Source of the DNA: Arenibacter antarcticus
GTDB lineage: Bacteria; Bacteroidota; Bacteroidia; Flavobacteriales; Flavobacteriaceae
Assembly (NCBI RefSeq): GCF_041320605.1
Contig: NZ_CP166679.1
Location: forward strand, 2,213,501 to 2,277,500
Direction: 5' to 3'
Length of the DNA stretch: 64,000 bases
Shown: in pieces, positions 1 through 9,145 of the stretch
Position numbering within the stretch: position 1 is the first letter of the stretch
Layout of the letters: each line of letters opens with the position of its first letter
Made by a program: the position numbers and the translations under genes
Notes under the pieces: model-generated
Database searches by the model: none
Seen by the model: the letters and a program-made list of their open reading frames with translations, nothing else
Told to the model about the DNA's origin: nothing

Positions 1-1
1 T

Positions 2-1231
2 CAGGCATCAGTAGTTAAAGTGGATATTACCCCTAAAGACCCTCAATGGTTGCTGGGTTATGGTCCTAGACAATCAACAGAAGTCCATGATAACATTTAC
101 CATCGCATTGTGGCTATGGATGATGGCACAAATAAGTTTGTTATAGTATCATCGGAATTATGCGTTCTTTCTCCATCCGAGTATGATCGTATTGCGGCCA
201 AACTTGAAGATAAATATGGCGTTGGTCCAATTAATTTCTGGTGGACTGTTACCCATACCCACTCTGCCCCAGAAGTAGGTCCTCCAGGTCTTCCGGCTGT
301 TTTTATGGGGGAGCGCTATCAACACGAAGCTAATCCCCAATATACTGCCGAAGTGGAGGAAAAGCTTATAAAAGGAATTTCGGAAGCGCTCAAAAACCTA
401 GAACCTGCACGCTTAGGTGTGGGCTGGGGCTTCTCACAGGCAAATATTAACCGTAGGGCTTTGGATATCGATGGCAAGGCCTCCCTTGGCATGAACCCTG
501 ATGGGGCTGTTGACAGGCGTATTGGCCTGTTGCGGATTGATAAGGAAGATGGAAGCCCACTGGTTCTAATCTCCAATTACGCCATTCATGGAACGGTTTT
601 GGGACAAAGTAACTTGAAAATTAGTGGTGATGCCCCGGGTGTTGTCTCGGAGTATGTTGAGCAAAAGATTGGGGCACCCCTTCTCTTTATTAACGGTGCT
701 GCTGGTGATATTGCTCCCATATATAGTACCTACCCAACCCCGGGATCTGGCCATTTAGGGCAATTCCGTGTGTTATTGGGAGACAAAATTATTGAAGCGA
801 ACCAAAGGATTTTATCAACCACCAATGAGGTGAAATTAAATTCTGGAGTAATGGTCGTTGAAACCCCTCGAAAACTAGGTCTTGGGTGGCCATCGGACCT
901 AGGGAACTACACGCGCACTACGGATGACGGAATAAATATAGTGCGACTTCCAATCCGTTTTCTAAAGATCAACAATGATGTGGCCATTTGGAGCGCTCCC
1001 TTAGAATTATTCAATGAAATATCGAATGAAATACGCAATCGTTCCCCTTTCCCTTTTACGTTTTATTTTGGGTATACCAACGGCTGGCTCGGCTATTTGC
1101 CTACTTCATCGGCTTTTGAACAAGGAGGTTATGAAGTAGAAACAGTTTCTCCCTTTACACCTTCTGCCGAAACTGAACTTAAGGAAGCAGTTTTAGGATA
1201 TCTTGAAGGGCAATCAAAGGAGGGTTTATAG
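2..1231 (+). CDS. Ceramidase-fold (neutral/alkaline ceramidase N-terminal domain) protein, 5'-truncated by window edge
   Basis: The reading frame is open to the first bases of the window (Q-A-S-V-V-K-V-D-I-T-P), so the GTG at 20 is not the real start; the paralogue at 4448 continues about 200 residues further upstream. The fold is that of neutral/alkaline non-lysosomal ceramidase (PF04734). The metal-site motifs THTHSAPE (near base 250) and NYAIHG (near 577) are present, as is the loop FINGAAGDIAP (near 690) that in true ceramidases is NxGDVSPN and carries the nucleophilic serine. Here that serine is alanine, so N-acylsphingosine hydrolysis is not assured. The paralogue has a signal peptide, so an exported hydrolase is inferred. 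It ends five residues later than the paralogue. Family assignment is good, substrate unknown. Confidence 0.8.
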   Translation, partial: QASVVKVDITPKDPQWLLGYGPRQSTEVHDNIYHRIVAMDDGTNKFVIVSSELCVLSPSEYDRIAAKLEDKYGVGPINFWWTVTHTHSAPEVGPPGLPAVFMGERYQHEANPQYTAEVEEKLIKGISEALKNLEPARLGVGWGFSQANINRRALDIDGKASLGMNPDGAVDRRIGLLRIDKEDGSPLVLISNYAIHGTVLGQSNLKISGDAPGVVSEYVEQKIGAPLLFINGAAGDIAPIYSTYPTPGSGHLGQFRVLLGDKIIEANQRILSTTNEVKLNSGVMVVETPRKLGLGWPSDLGNYTRTTDDGINIVRLPIRFLKINNDVAIWSAPLELFNEISNEIRNRSPFPFTFYFGYTNGWLGYLPTSSAFEQGGYEVETVSPFTPSAETELKEAVLGYLEGQSKEGL

Positions 1232-1350
1232 AGCAGCTTAGCCTAAGAATAGGAACACTTTAAAAGTTAAAAAGTCATTGCTAAAGGGCAATATATACTA
1301 CTGATTTAAAGTATCAATTTTTAATCTTTGGTTCAATCTAAATATTAAGA

Positions 1351-4300
1351 ATGAAAAAGAATAGCCTATATGCCTATTACCCTTGTTTTCTATTTTCATT
1401 AATTATTTTAATTGTTACAAGTTGTCGGAATGGTTCTGACTCCCCATTCAGTGAATCAGCTAAGAATGCTCTTTCTACCTTGGAGATTGCGCCACCCTTC
1501 CAGATTGAACTAGTCGCCTCAGAGCCGTTTATATCCGACCCTGTAGACATGATGATAGATGAATATGGAAAGATGTATGTAGTGGAAATGCATGGATATC
1601 CACTTGATGAAAGTGGTACTGGAAAAATTAAACTGTTAACGGATAGCAATGGTGATGGACAAATAGATAATAGTATTGTATTTGCCGATGGGCTAACGCT
1701 TCCTACAGGTATCATGCGATGGAAGAATGGGGTCTTAGTAACCGATGCTCCCGATGTACTTTATTTGGAAGATTCAGATGGGGATGGGAAAGCAGATATA
1801 AGGGAAATATTACTCACAGGGTTTGCCTTATCTAATCCACAACACAACCTCAATAATCCTATGTATGGACTGGATAATTGGATTTATCTCGCACATGAGT
1901 CAACCGTTGCTACGCAGTCTTATAAGGAAGAGTTTGGCGATGATGGGAAGGAGATCATCTATCCCGGAAAACCAGAGGGCCCACGTTTGCCTAAAAATGC
2001 CAATGGGCGAAACGTCCGTTTTCGGCCAGGTAGCCACGAGCTGGAAATGACCGCTGCCGCCTCACAATTTGGTCAAACATTTGATTCCTGGGGCAATCAC
2101 TTCTTACTAAACAATTCCAATCACATCTATCAAGAACTTATTGCCGAGCGATATCTCCAACGAAATCCTGACCAGCTTATAACAAAAGTTACACGCACTC
2201 TTTCCGATCATGGGCAACCAGCAGATGTGTTTCCCATAACGAAAGACCCACAGCACCAGTTGTTGACCACTGTAGGAGTCTTTACCTCTGCTTCGGGCCT
2301 TGAAATGTATCAAGGCGGCGCTTTTTCAGAAGATTTTAATCATGTTAGTTTCGTGGCAGAACCTGTAAATAATCTCGTACATGCAGATTATATTAAGGAT
2401 GATGGGGTTAGTTTTAAAGCTTCCCGTGTTTATCATCAAAAGGAATTTCTGGCATCTACCGATTCTTGGTTTCGTCCCGTCAATATGTATACGGGACCGG
2501 ACGGTGCCCTTTATGTACTCGACTATTACCGGAAATTTATTGAGCACCCTGAGTGGATGGCAAAAGAAGTGGTAGAATCAGGGGAATTATATGAAGGCAC
2601 AGACAAGGGGCGAATTTATCGTATTACTCCCATTGGATCAAAACGGACAGATCGATCTAAAAATTTAAATCTGGGAGATGCTTCTTTGGAACAGTTAGTG
2701 GGGGCATTGGCCAACACCAATATTTGGTGGCGTAAAAATGCCCAGCGTCTTTTAATAGATAGGAAGGCGAAGGAGGCGATACCTTTATTAAAGGAAATGG
2801 CAATAAATTTCGAGGCTCCATTGGGTCGACTTCACGCCTTGTGGACCCTAGAAGGATTAGGGCAACTTGGCCCGGAAATGATAAAACGGGCTCTAATGGA
2901 CCCAGTTTCAGGTATAAGGGAAAATGCCATCAGACTGGCTGAGCTGCACCTTAATAAAACTCCCGGCCTTAGCGATGCTTTGCTATCGCTTAAGGAAGAT
3001 ACAGACATCAAAGTTAGGTATCAACTGTTACTGACATTGGGGTTTGTGGATACACCAGCCGTTTCACAGGCACGGCAAGACCTTCTGTTTAAAGATATAG
3101 AGGACGAGTGGTTTCAAATTGCTGCACTTTCGGCTTCCTCCGTTCAGCATAGTACTTTGTTGGATGCCGTGATTGCTCACGCTAAGGGGAATGTTTCAGT
3201 ATATACTTCACTGATCCATAAATTGAGCGCCATGATAGGAAGGTCTGGAAATCTTAAGGAAATCCAACGGCAAGCGCAAAGAGCAACGAAGAAGGATTCA
3301 GAAGAAGTGGCTGAGTGGCAGGCAGCAGTCCTTAAAGGCTTGGCGCAGGGTATCAAAAGCAAGAAATTAGTTGCTTCAGATTTTCAGGGAATTCAAAATT
3401 CATTAATTCGAGCGTTCTTTGAACATCCCTCAGAATCGGTTGGCGAGGGCTGCTTACGAATGTTGCAAGTGATAGGTCTTCCTAATAGTTCAATTTCAGC
3501 TACTGCCTTAAATCGTGCCGAAAAAACAATACGCAACAAAAACCAATCTATGGAACGAAGGGCTGGAGCCGTATATTTTTTGGCTCTTGACAATCCTGAA
3601 AGTCATATTCCCTTGCTTAAAGGACTAATTACACCTGGTGAGGCATTGCCGGTTCAACTGGCGGCACTGCGTACCCTTAGTGCAACACCGGGACAGACTA
3701 TTAGCGGATATCTATTGGAGCAATGGAAAGTATTATCTCCTGAAGTGAGAAAGGCCGCTATTCAGACTTTTTTAAAGGATCCAGTTAGGGTTAAACTGCT
3801 CCTAGACGCGATTGATGCGGGAGAGATCCAGAAAACGAACCTAGATCAAGGTCATAAAATTCAACTTATGACGCAGCAGGATCAAGCACTTAAGGATCGT
3901 GCCCGTACCATGTTTGCTGAAAATGATGATCATCAACGCCAAGAGATCATAGAGCAGTACGAAAGTGCTTTGGAACTTAAAGGAAATTCATTGGAGGGAA
4001 AGCAAGTCTTCCTTCAAAATTGTGCTTCCTGCCATCAAATAGGAGGTGCAATTGGAACAGGTTTCGGTCCCGATCTGGCTACCATCAGAAATCGGCGACC
4101 TGCTTCCATTCTTAACGACATTATAAATCCGGCCCAATCTATTGCCGATGGTTTTGATCTGTGGACCGTTACACTTAATGATGGTGAATCAATTCAGGGG
4201 GTTGTTTCAGCGGAAACCCCTACTGCTATCACCCTACAACAGATAGGCGGACAGGAAACAACCATTTCCCGAGCAAATATTAAGTCATTGATACCACTGG

Positions 4301-4389
4301 GCATGTCGGCTATGCCGGTTGGACTTGAAAATAATATTGATCTACAGGAAATGGCAGATCTCTTGGCCTATATCCGAGATGTAAAATAA
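1351..4389 (+). CDS. Lipoprotein with PVC-type dehydrogenase propeller, HEAT-like repeats and C-terminal cytochrome c
   Basis: The 1012-residue protein begins with a lipoprotein signal (hydrophobic stretch then TSC, Cys25). Residues about 45-420 match the 'putative membrane-bound dehydrogenase' propeller described from Planctomycetes and Verrucomicrobia (PPFQIELVASEP, DPVDMMIDEYGKMYVVEM, later YTGPDGALYVLDYYRKFIEHP). Residues about 440-840 are alpha-helical HEAT-like repeats. The C-terminus has one haem c site, C891-A-S-C-H895, followed by the usual GFGPDLA and a distal domain. It should be an outer-membrane or periplasmic electron-transferring oxidoreductase, probably acting on a carbohydrate or alcohol. 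Its substrate is unknown. It lies 119 bases after the first ceramidase-fold gene and 58 bases before the second, so all three are probably co-transcribed. Confidence 0.85.
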   Translation: MKKNSLYAYYPCFLFSLIILIVTSCRNGSDSPFSESAKNALSTLEIAPPFQIELVASEPFISDPVDMMIDEYGKMYVVEMHGYPLDESGTGKIKLLTDSNGDGQIDNSIVFADGLTLPTGIMRWKNGVLVTDAPDVLYLEDSDGDGKADIREILLTGFALSNPQHNLNNPMYGLDNWIYLAHESTVATQSYKEEFGDDGKEIIYPGKPEGPRLPKNANGRNVRFRPGSHELEMTAAASQFGQTFDSWGNHFLLNNSNHIYQELIAERYLQRNPDQLITKVTRTLSDHGQPADVFPITKDPQHQLLTTVGVFTSASGLEMYQGGAFSEDFNHVSFVAEPVNNLVHADYIKDDGVSFKASRVYHQKEFLASTDSWFRPVNMYTGPDGALYVLDYYRKFIEHPEWMAKEVVESGELYEGTDKGRIYRITPIGSKRTDRSKNLNLGDASLEQLVGALANTNIWWRKNAQRLLIDRKAKEAIPLLKEMAINFEAPLGRLHALWTLEGLGQLGPEMIKRALMDPVSGIRENAIRLAELHLNKTPGLSDALLSLKEDTDIKVRYQLLLTLGFVDTPAVSQARQDLLFKDIEDEWFQIAALSASSVQHSTLLDAVIAHAKGNVSVYTSLIHKLSAMIGRSGNLKEIQRQAQRATKKDSEEVAEWQAAVLKGLAQGIKSKKLVASDFQGIQNSLIRAFFEHPSESVGEGCLRMLQVIGLPNSSISATALNRAEKTIRNKNQSMERRAGAVYFLALDNPESHIPLLKGLITPGEALPVQLAALRTLSATPGQTISGYLLEQWKVLSPEVRKAAIQTFLKDPVRVKLLLDAIDAGEIQKTNLDQGHKIQLMTQQDQALKDRARTMFAENDDHQRQEIIEQYESALELKGNSLEGKQVFLQNCASCHQIGGAIGTGFGPDLATIRNRRPASILNDIINPAQSIADGFDLWTVTLNDGESIQGVVSAETPTAITLQQIGGQETTISRANIKSLIPLGMSAMPVGLENNIDLQEMADLLAYIRDVK

Positions 4390-4447
4390 TAGTATTGTCG
4401 GTTTAAAATTAAGGAAGTAGAACATTTTTAATACAAATGAAACAATT

Positions 4448-6271
4448 ATGGATTCTCTAAAAATAAAACTGTCATTAGCACAACCAAACTTAAAAAAGTT
4501 CTTTAACGGGAATACAAGAATCTGTTGTGTCAGGGCCTTTATCACTGTTTTTTTACTGTTGATTTCAATCCAGTCCATGGCTGCAAATCCATCCGTGCAA
4601 GATGAATTGTTGGTCAGGCCAGAATCCAATGGCTCGTTAAGGTTAAATGCGGAAAAGGGAAAGGCTATAGGTCCTGAGATTAAATATATGCCAGAATGGA
4701 AAGCTTTCGGTTGGTTTACGGCAAAGGACAGGGTAGAATGGAGTGTATTGGTGGAAAAAAGTGGCGAATACGAGGTGTTTTTGGAATGGTCCGTATCGGA
4801 TATTGAAGCTGGTAAGCCATTTGTTTTTAGGGCGGGAAGCAAGGATTTAAAAAATAATGTGGCTAAATCCGGGTCATGGGAGACCTTTAAAAGTAAAAAA
4901 ATAGGGAATGTCCATCTATCGGCAGGCCAGCAATTGATGGTTTTTAAGCCGGATTCCAAATTTAAGAAAGGTGCGCTGTTGGATTTACGGGAAATAAAAT
5001 TAGTCCCTATTGAAACGAAAGTTGGGGCGCAGAAGTTGACCACAGAAAAGGAATTTAGAGCGGCCGTTGTTAAAAAAAGTATCACGCCATCGGATAGCCA
5101 GTATCTTCTTGGCTATGGAGAACGGAAATCGGAGAGTGTTCACGACAGTATTTTTCATCGGATCGTTGCCATGGATGACGGTGAAAAACAATTCTTTATC
5201 GTATCGACAGATATTTGCCTGTTTTCCCCATCGGAATATGATAAAGTTGCGGATAAGCTCCAGAAACAACATGGAATAGAGCCCATTGATATATGGTGGA
5301 CGGTTACCCATACCCACTCGGCACCTGAAGTGGGAGTGCCAGGTATTTATGGTACGTATATGGGTGAACGAATTCAACACGAGGTTGACCCCGCTTATAC
5401 TGCCATGGTGGAACAGAAATTAATTGATGGTATCTTAGAAGCCAGAAAGAACCTTGAGCCAGCGGGCTTAGGTGTTGGCTGGGGCTTCTCACAAGCAAAT
5501 ATTAACCGTAGGGCTTTAGATATTGATGGGAAGGCTTCCCTTGGCATGAACCCTGATGGGGCTGTTGATCGGCGTATTGGGCTGATTCGAATAGATAGGG
5601 AAGATGGGAGCCCTCTGGCCCTTATCTCCAATTATGCAATTCATGGAACGGTTTTGGGACATGGTAATTTGAAAATTAGTGGTGATGCCCCCGGAATTGT
5701 CTCCGAGTATGTGGAGCAAAAGATTGGAGCACCGGTGCTCTTTATCAACGGTGCCGCTGGTAATCTGGCCCCAATATATAGTACCTACCCAACACCTGGC
5801 TCTGGCCATTTAGGGCAATTTCGCGTACTCCTAGGAGACAAAATTATTGAAGCGAACCAAAGGATTTTATCAACCACCAATGTGGTGAAATTAAATTCTG
5901 GAGCAATGGTGGTCGAAACCCCTCGAAAACTTGGTCTTGGATGGCCATCCGACCTCGGAAACTACACAAGGACGACGAATGATGGATTAAATATAGTGCG
6001 ACTTCCAATTCGTTTCTTAAATATCAACGATGATGTGGCCATATGGAGTGCTCCCTTAGAGCTGTTCAATGAAATATCGAACGAAATACGGGATCGTTCT
6101 CCTTTCCCTTTCACGTTTTATTTTGGGTACACCAACGGCTGGCTCGGCTATTTGCCCACTTCGTCCGCTTGGCAACACGGAGGTTACGAAGTAGAAACAG
6201 TTTCTCCCTTTACATCAACTGCAGAAATTGAACTTAAAGAGGCGGTTTTGGGGTATTTATCAGGGTTGTAA
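4448..6271 (+). CDS. Ceramidase-fold protein with N-terminal carbohydrate-binding-like domain (paralogue of the first gene)
   Basis: 607 residues. A membrane segment/signal peptide lies at about residues 25-46 after a charged N-terminus, ending SMAANPS. Residues about 50-185 form a beta-rich jelly-roll-like domain (YEVFLEWSVSD, then LDLREIKLVPI) of the kind attached to glycan-active proteins. From about residue 200 the protein is the ceramidase N-terminal fold and is almost the same as the product at 2-1231, including long runs of identical DNA. It keeps THTHSAPE and NYAIHG, but the catalytic loop reads NGAAGNLAP where the upstream copy has NGAAGDIAP. An exported hydrolase is inferred. The duplication looks recent, or is maintained by gene conversion. 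Substrate unknown. Confidence 0.8.
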   Translation: MDSLKIKLSLAQPNLKKFFNGNTRICCVRAFITVFLLLISIQSMAANPSVQDELLVRPESNGSLRLNAEKGKAIGPEIKYMPEWKAFGWFTAKDRVEWSVLVEKSGEYEVFLEWSVSDIEAGKPFVFRAGSKDLKNNVAKSGSWETFKSKKIGNVHLSAGQQLMVFKPDSKFKKGALLDLREIKLVPIETKVGAQKLTTEKEFRAAVVKKSITPSDSQYLLGYGERKSESVHDSIFHRIVAMDDGEKQFFIVSTDICLFSPSEYDKVADKLQKQHGIEPIDIWWTVTHTHSAPEVGVPGIYGTYMGERIQHEVDPAYTAMVEQKLIDGILEARKNLEPAGLGVGWGFSQANINRRALDIDGKASLGMNPDGAVDRRIGLIRIDREDGSPLALISNYAIHGTVLGHGNLKISGDAPGIVSEYVEQKIGAPVLFINGAAGNLAPIYSTYPTPGSGHLGQFRVLLGDKIIEANQRILSTTNVVKLNSGAMVVETPRKLGLGWPSDLGNYTRTTNDGLNIVRLPIRFLNINDDVAIWSAPLELFNEISNEIRDRSPFPFTFYFGYTNGWLGYLPTSSAWQHGGYEVETVSPFTSTAEIELKEAVLGYLSGL

Positions 6272-6520
6272 AAAGGTGAAGAAAACCAAAGGCGCCAGTT
6301 TGTGTATATAGCTGTATTTATGATTGGGGAATATCGGCAACTGCAGCCGCTGTGATGGTAGTTGATGAGATTTCTGTAGTATAGAAAAGCTTAGGAATAG
6401 AATATTAATAAGTAGGTTTTGTTGGGGTGGGGCAATCAGGCATGGTCAAAGTTAATTTGGAATTGGAGGTTCAAATGATAAGGAATATTGGTGCTAATGT
6501 GGATACAAATAGGATTGGAA

Positions 6521-8293
6521 ATGAATACTAATTACAAAGTTTATTTAGGAATCTTTTTTTTAATGTTTTGTCTTCCTTTCATTGCAAGTGGGCAAGCTAA
6601 GAAATCAGATTGCAAAATCATAAAGGCAACAGAATTCGGTGCCTTTCCCAATGATGAAAAGGATGATACGGAGGCTCTTAGACGTGCTGTAAGATCAGCA
6701 GCATCTTACCTAGAATGTGCCATTTTGTATATTGAACCAGGGATTTACCACATATCGGATCCACTAGCATTAAAGATCCAAGAGGAGGCCATGTCAGGGA
6801 AATTAGGCGCAAATCCCCAGGACAAATTGTTCATTCCCAATCAGGAATATGCCATTGGTCTTGATTTTGAAGGAGCAGAAAATCTGGTCATTGAGGCTGC
6901 AGGGGTGCAATTGTTATGTGATGGTTGGATGGAGCCACTTTCGTTTCGGAATGCCAAAAACATAACCTTAAACGGCATTACTATAGATTACAAACGAAGA
7001 CCCAACAATCAAGGAGAAGTTATGGCCCTAGGGAGCGACTATGTTGAGGTGTGTTTTACAGACAAGGAGATGCTGCAGCATGAACAGGTTGTATTGCGTA
7101 TCATGGTGTTCGATAAAGAGAAAAATGCCTTTACCGGGGCAGGAGTCTATCACGAGAAAATGGAATTCGTGGCTCCCAATACTGTGCGTTTTTATGGAAA
7201 GAAGATTAGGAATCAATCGGGAATAGGAAATATGCTGCTCACCTTTTCTGGGTATCATTATCGTCCAGCCATTTTAATTTATAAGACCCAAAATATTGAA
7301 TTGAACCATGTAACCATACATTCCCAAGCGGGAATGGGAATTGTGGGGCATCTCAGTGAAAACATTACCATGAATCACTTAAGGGTAGTGCCTTCTGAGG
7401 GGCGTTATGCCTCTACCAATACCGATGCCACCCATTTTGCCACGAACAGGGGGTTAATTAGGTTTAATGGTTGTGAGTTTGCTGGTCAGGGTGATGATGC
7501 CACCAATGTGCACACCTATTATGTTTCCATTACCAATACGTCAAAAGAAGGATATTACGATATTATGGTCGATAGAAATAATTATACCCATTCTTCTTAT
7601 CTAGATGAACCTACGGAAGGTGATATAATGGCTTTAGTCGATAAAAATACAATGGATGAATTGGATTACGTTAGGGTAAGACGATTTTGGTCCTATCCTT
7701 TGCAGGACAAGGTTAGGATTCAATTTGATGGAACGCTACCTGAAAAAATAGAAGATTACTACCTAATTAATATATCGGCCTCACCAAGATTGGAGTTTGT
7801 CAATAATACGATCCGTTCCCACAGGGCAAGGTCGGTTTTAGTAAAGACCCGTAAGGTGTTGATCCAGGACAATTCTTTTGAAAATACGACCGGCACCGCT
7901 ATACACTTGGGTGTAGAAGGTGATTGGGGTGAGGGACCAGCCTCTGAAGATGTGGTTATAAGCGGCAATGAATTTACCAATTGTGGTTTAGGCGGTGCCA
8001 ATGACGGCACTTTAGACGGTGCATCGGCAATTGCACTTCATGTAAAGGCCAAAAACACCAGCGTGCAGGGATTGCATAAGCGTATATTGATATATGATAA
8101 TACTATTGATGGTGGGCAACATGCCATTGTCGTTAGAGGTTCAGAGGATGTGACCCTAAGAAACAATGTTTTTAAAAATATTGATGGAGATCCAATTATA
8201 ATTGGCTCATCAAAACGTGTTAGTGCATTTGATAACAAGGGTGCTGAGACATTGAATACGGATGTTAATGTTCCGATACTACCAAATTTATAA
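6521..8293 (+). CDS. GH110-like right-handed beta-helix glycosidase (alpha-1,3-galactosidase family)
   Basis: 590 residues from the ATG at 6521, preceded by AGGATTGGA and followed at once by a good signal peptide (MNTNYKVYLGIFF to ASGQ). An upstream in-frame start at 6488 would put 11 residues before the signal and is less likely. The N-terminus has the pectate-lyase-like TEFGAFPNDEKDDTEALRRA. The centre has the run typical of GH110: RPAILIYKTQNIE, GMGIVGHLSENITM, NTDATHFATNRG, GQGDDATNVH. The Asp residues of DATHF and GDDATN are the expected active-site acids. GH110 enzymes remove terminal alpha-1,3-linked galactose. It follows the ceramidase-fold gene after about 250 bases. Family call is fairly firm; exact linkage specificity is inference. 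Confidence 0.72.
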   Translation: MNTNYKVYLGIFFLMFCLPFIASGQAKKSDCKIIKATEFGAFPNDEKDDTEALRRAVRSAASYLECAILYIEPGIYHISDPLALKIQEEAMSGKLGANPQDKLFIPNQEYAIGLDFEGAENLVIEAAGVQLLCDGWMEPLSFRNAKNITLNGITIDYKRRPNNQGEVMALGSDYVEVCFTDKEMLQHEQVVLRIMVFDKEKNAFTGAGVYHEKMEFVAPNTVRFYGKKIRNQSGIGNMLLTFSGYHYRPAILIYKTQNIELNHVTIHSQAGMGIVGHLSENITMNHLRVVPSEGRYASTNTDATHFATNRGLIRFNGCEFAGQGDDATNVHTYYVSITNTSKEGYYDIMVDRNNYTHSSYLDEPTEGDIMALVDKNTMDELDYVRVRRFWSYPLQDKVRIQFDGTLPEKIEDYYLINISASPRLEFVNNTIRSHRARSVLVKTRKVLIQDNSFENTTGTAIHLGVEGDWGEGPASEDVVISGNEFTNCGLGGANDGTLDGASAIALHVKAKNTSVQGLHKRILIYDNTIDGGQHAIVVRGSEDVTLRNNVFKNIDGDPIIIGSSKRVSAFDNKGAETLNTDVNVPILPNL

Positions 8294-8403
8294 TCATGTA
8301 AAAATGTAGAATTCCTCCTTTATAGATTAACGACAATTTTCGAATAAACACTCGCTGCGCTAAGTCTCCCGACTTAGTGCCGGAACTTGCTTCATATACT
8401 CCC

Positions 8404-8434
8404 AAAAAATAAGCCTTTCATTTCTGAAAGGCTT
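8404..8434 (-). terminator. Rho-independent terminator on the minus strand
   Basis: A 10-bp perfect stem (8411-8420 with 8425-8434, loop TTTC) is followed on the minus strand by seven A/T bases rich in T. No intact minus-strand gene lies upstream of it; only a tRNA-like remnant does. Confidence 0.65.
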
Positions 8435-8475
8435 TCCTAGTAGTTATGAGTGCTTTACCATTGCATAATAAAATA
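8435..8475 (-). pseudogene. Possible tRNA remnant
   Basis: Read on the minus strand, 8475-8446 resembles a tRNA D-arm (TGCAATGGTAAAGCACTC). It is followed by CTACTAGGAAAG and then the terminator, the same order as at tRNA-fMet, where the tRNA 3' end reads GCTACTAAGAAAG and then a hairpin. The anticodon and T arms are missing. This is a weak similarity by eye. Confidence 0.3.
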
Positions 8476-8529
8476 TTATAAATACGCTAATAATCAATGT
8501 TTTTATTTATAGTCTTTGATATCAAATAA

Positions 8530-8857
8530 TATCGTTTAAAACCAATAAATGTTGTACCTGTTTTTATTATCTCTGAACCTCCTAGTGACAAAGGGTATGA
8601 AACAGATATTCATCCTGTTTATAACCCACCTTTTATAACTGATGAAAATGGAGGGGTCATACCAAGAGCATTTGGTATGTATCCAACAGCTTATAATCTT
8701 TGGCAATCGTTAGATTTGCTTATTCGCCTACCCTAACATGGGATTGAAAGTCTATAATTTATAAGCCCTGGATCATTGGGAAGCTAATACAAATGTTCGT
8801 TTCTATAATGCAACAGATAAGCCACTTTATGACCCAACATTTGGGTTCGAATTTTGA
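8530..8857 (+). pseudogene. Decayed coding fragments, unidentified
   Basis: Frame 8530-8736 has no start codon but reads like real protein (VPVFIISEPPSDKGYETDIH, later GMYPTAYNLWQSLDLL), then stops. A second frame, 8765-8857, reads DHWEANTNVRFYNATDKPLY and ends in TGA. The two are in different frames, as expected for a frameshifted remnant. I do not recognise the family. Confidence 0.35.
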
Positions 8858-9145
8858 AATTATTGGTATTCCATATGAATACTCTTCGATTTAGAAATGA
8901 TTAAAAGATTTATGGCACTTAATTTCATCAAAATAAAGCGGCATAGTGGAAATAGGTTATATAAAACGCCGATTTAAAACGAAAAAAAAATCATTTGATT
9001 CTCTTTTGCAAATTATATTAGTTGAATTATACAACTTTTCTTCATAATTGTGTAAGGTTTTCTCTGCTATATGCAGCCACCTTTGATGCGTGAAAAATTT
9101 TTCCACACCAAAAACAAAAATTATGAATTTTAATCCCCAAAAATT

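Larger units (their letters stand above)
8294..9145 (+). other. Gene-free region with decayed sequence
   Basis: About 850 bases with no intact gene. It contains a hairpin at 8357-8380, a minus-strand terminator with a tRNA-like remnant (8404-8475), two short protein-like reading frames with no start (8530-8736 and 8765-8857), and AT-rich DNA leading to the ice-binding gene. I see no clear promoter for that gene. Confidence 0.6.

Noticed and set aside
6488..6520. Longer start for the GH110-like gene
   Set aside because: The ATG at 6521 begins directly with a signal peptide and has an AGGA-type site.
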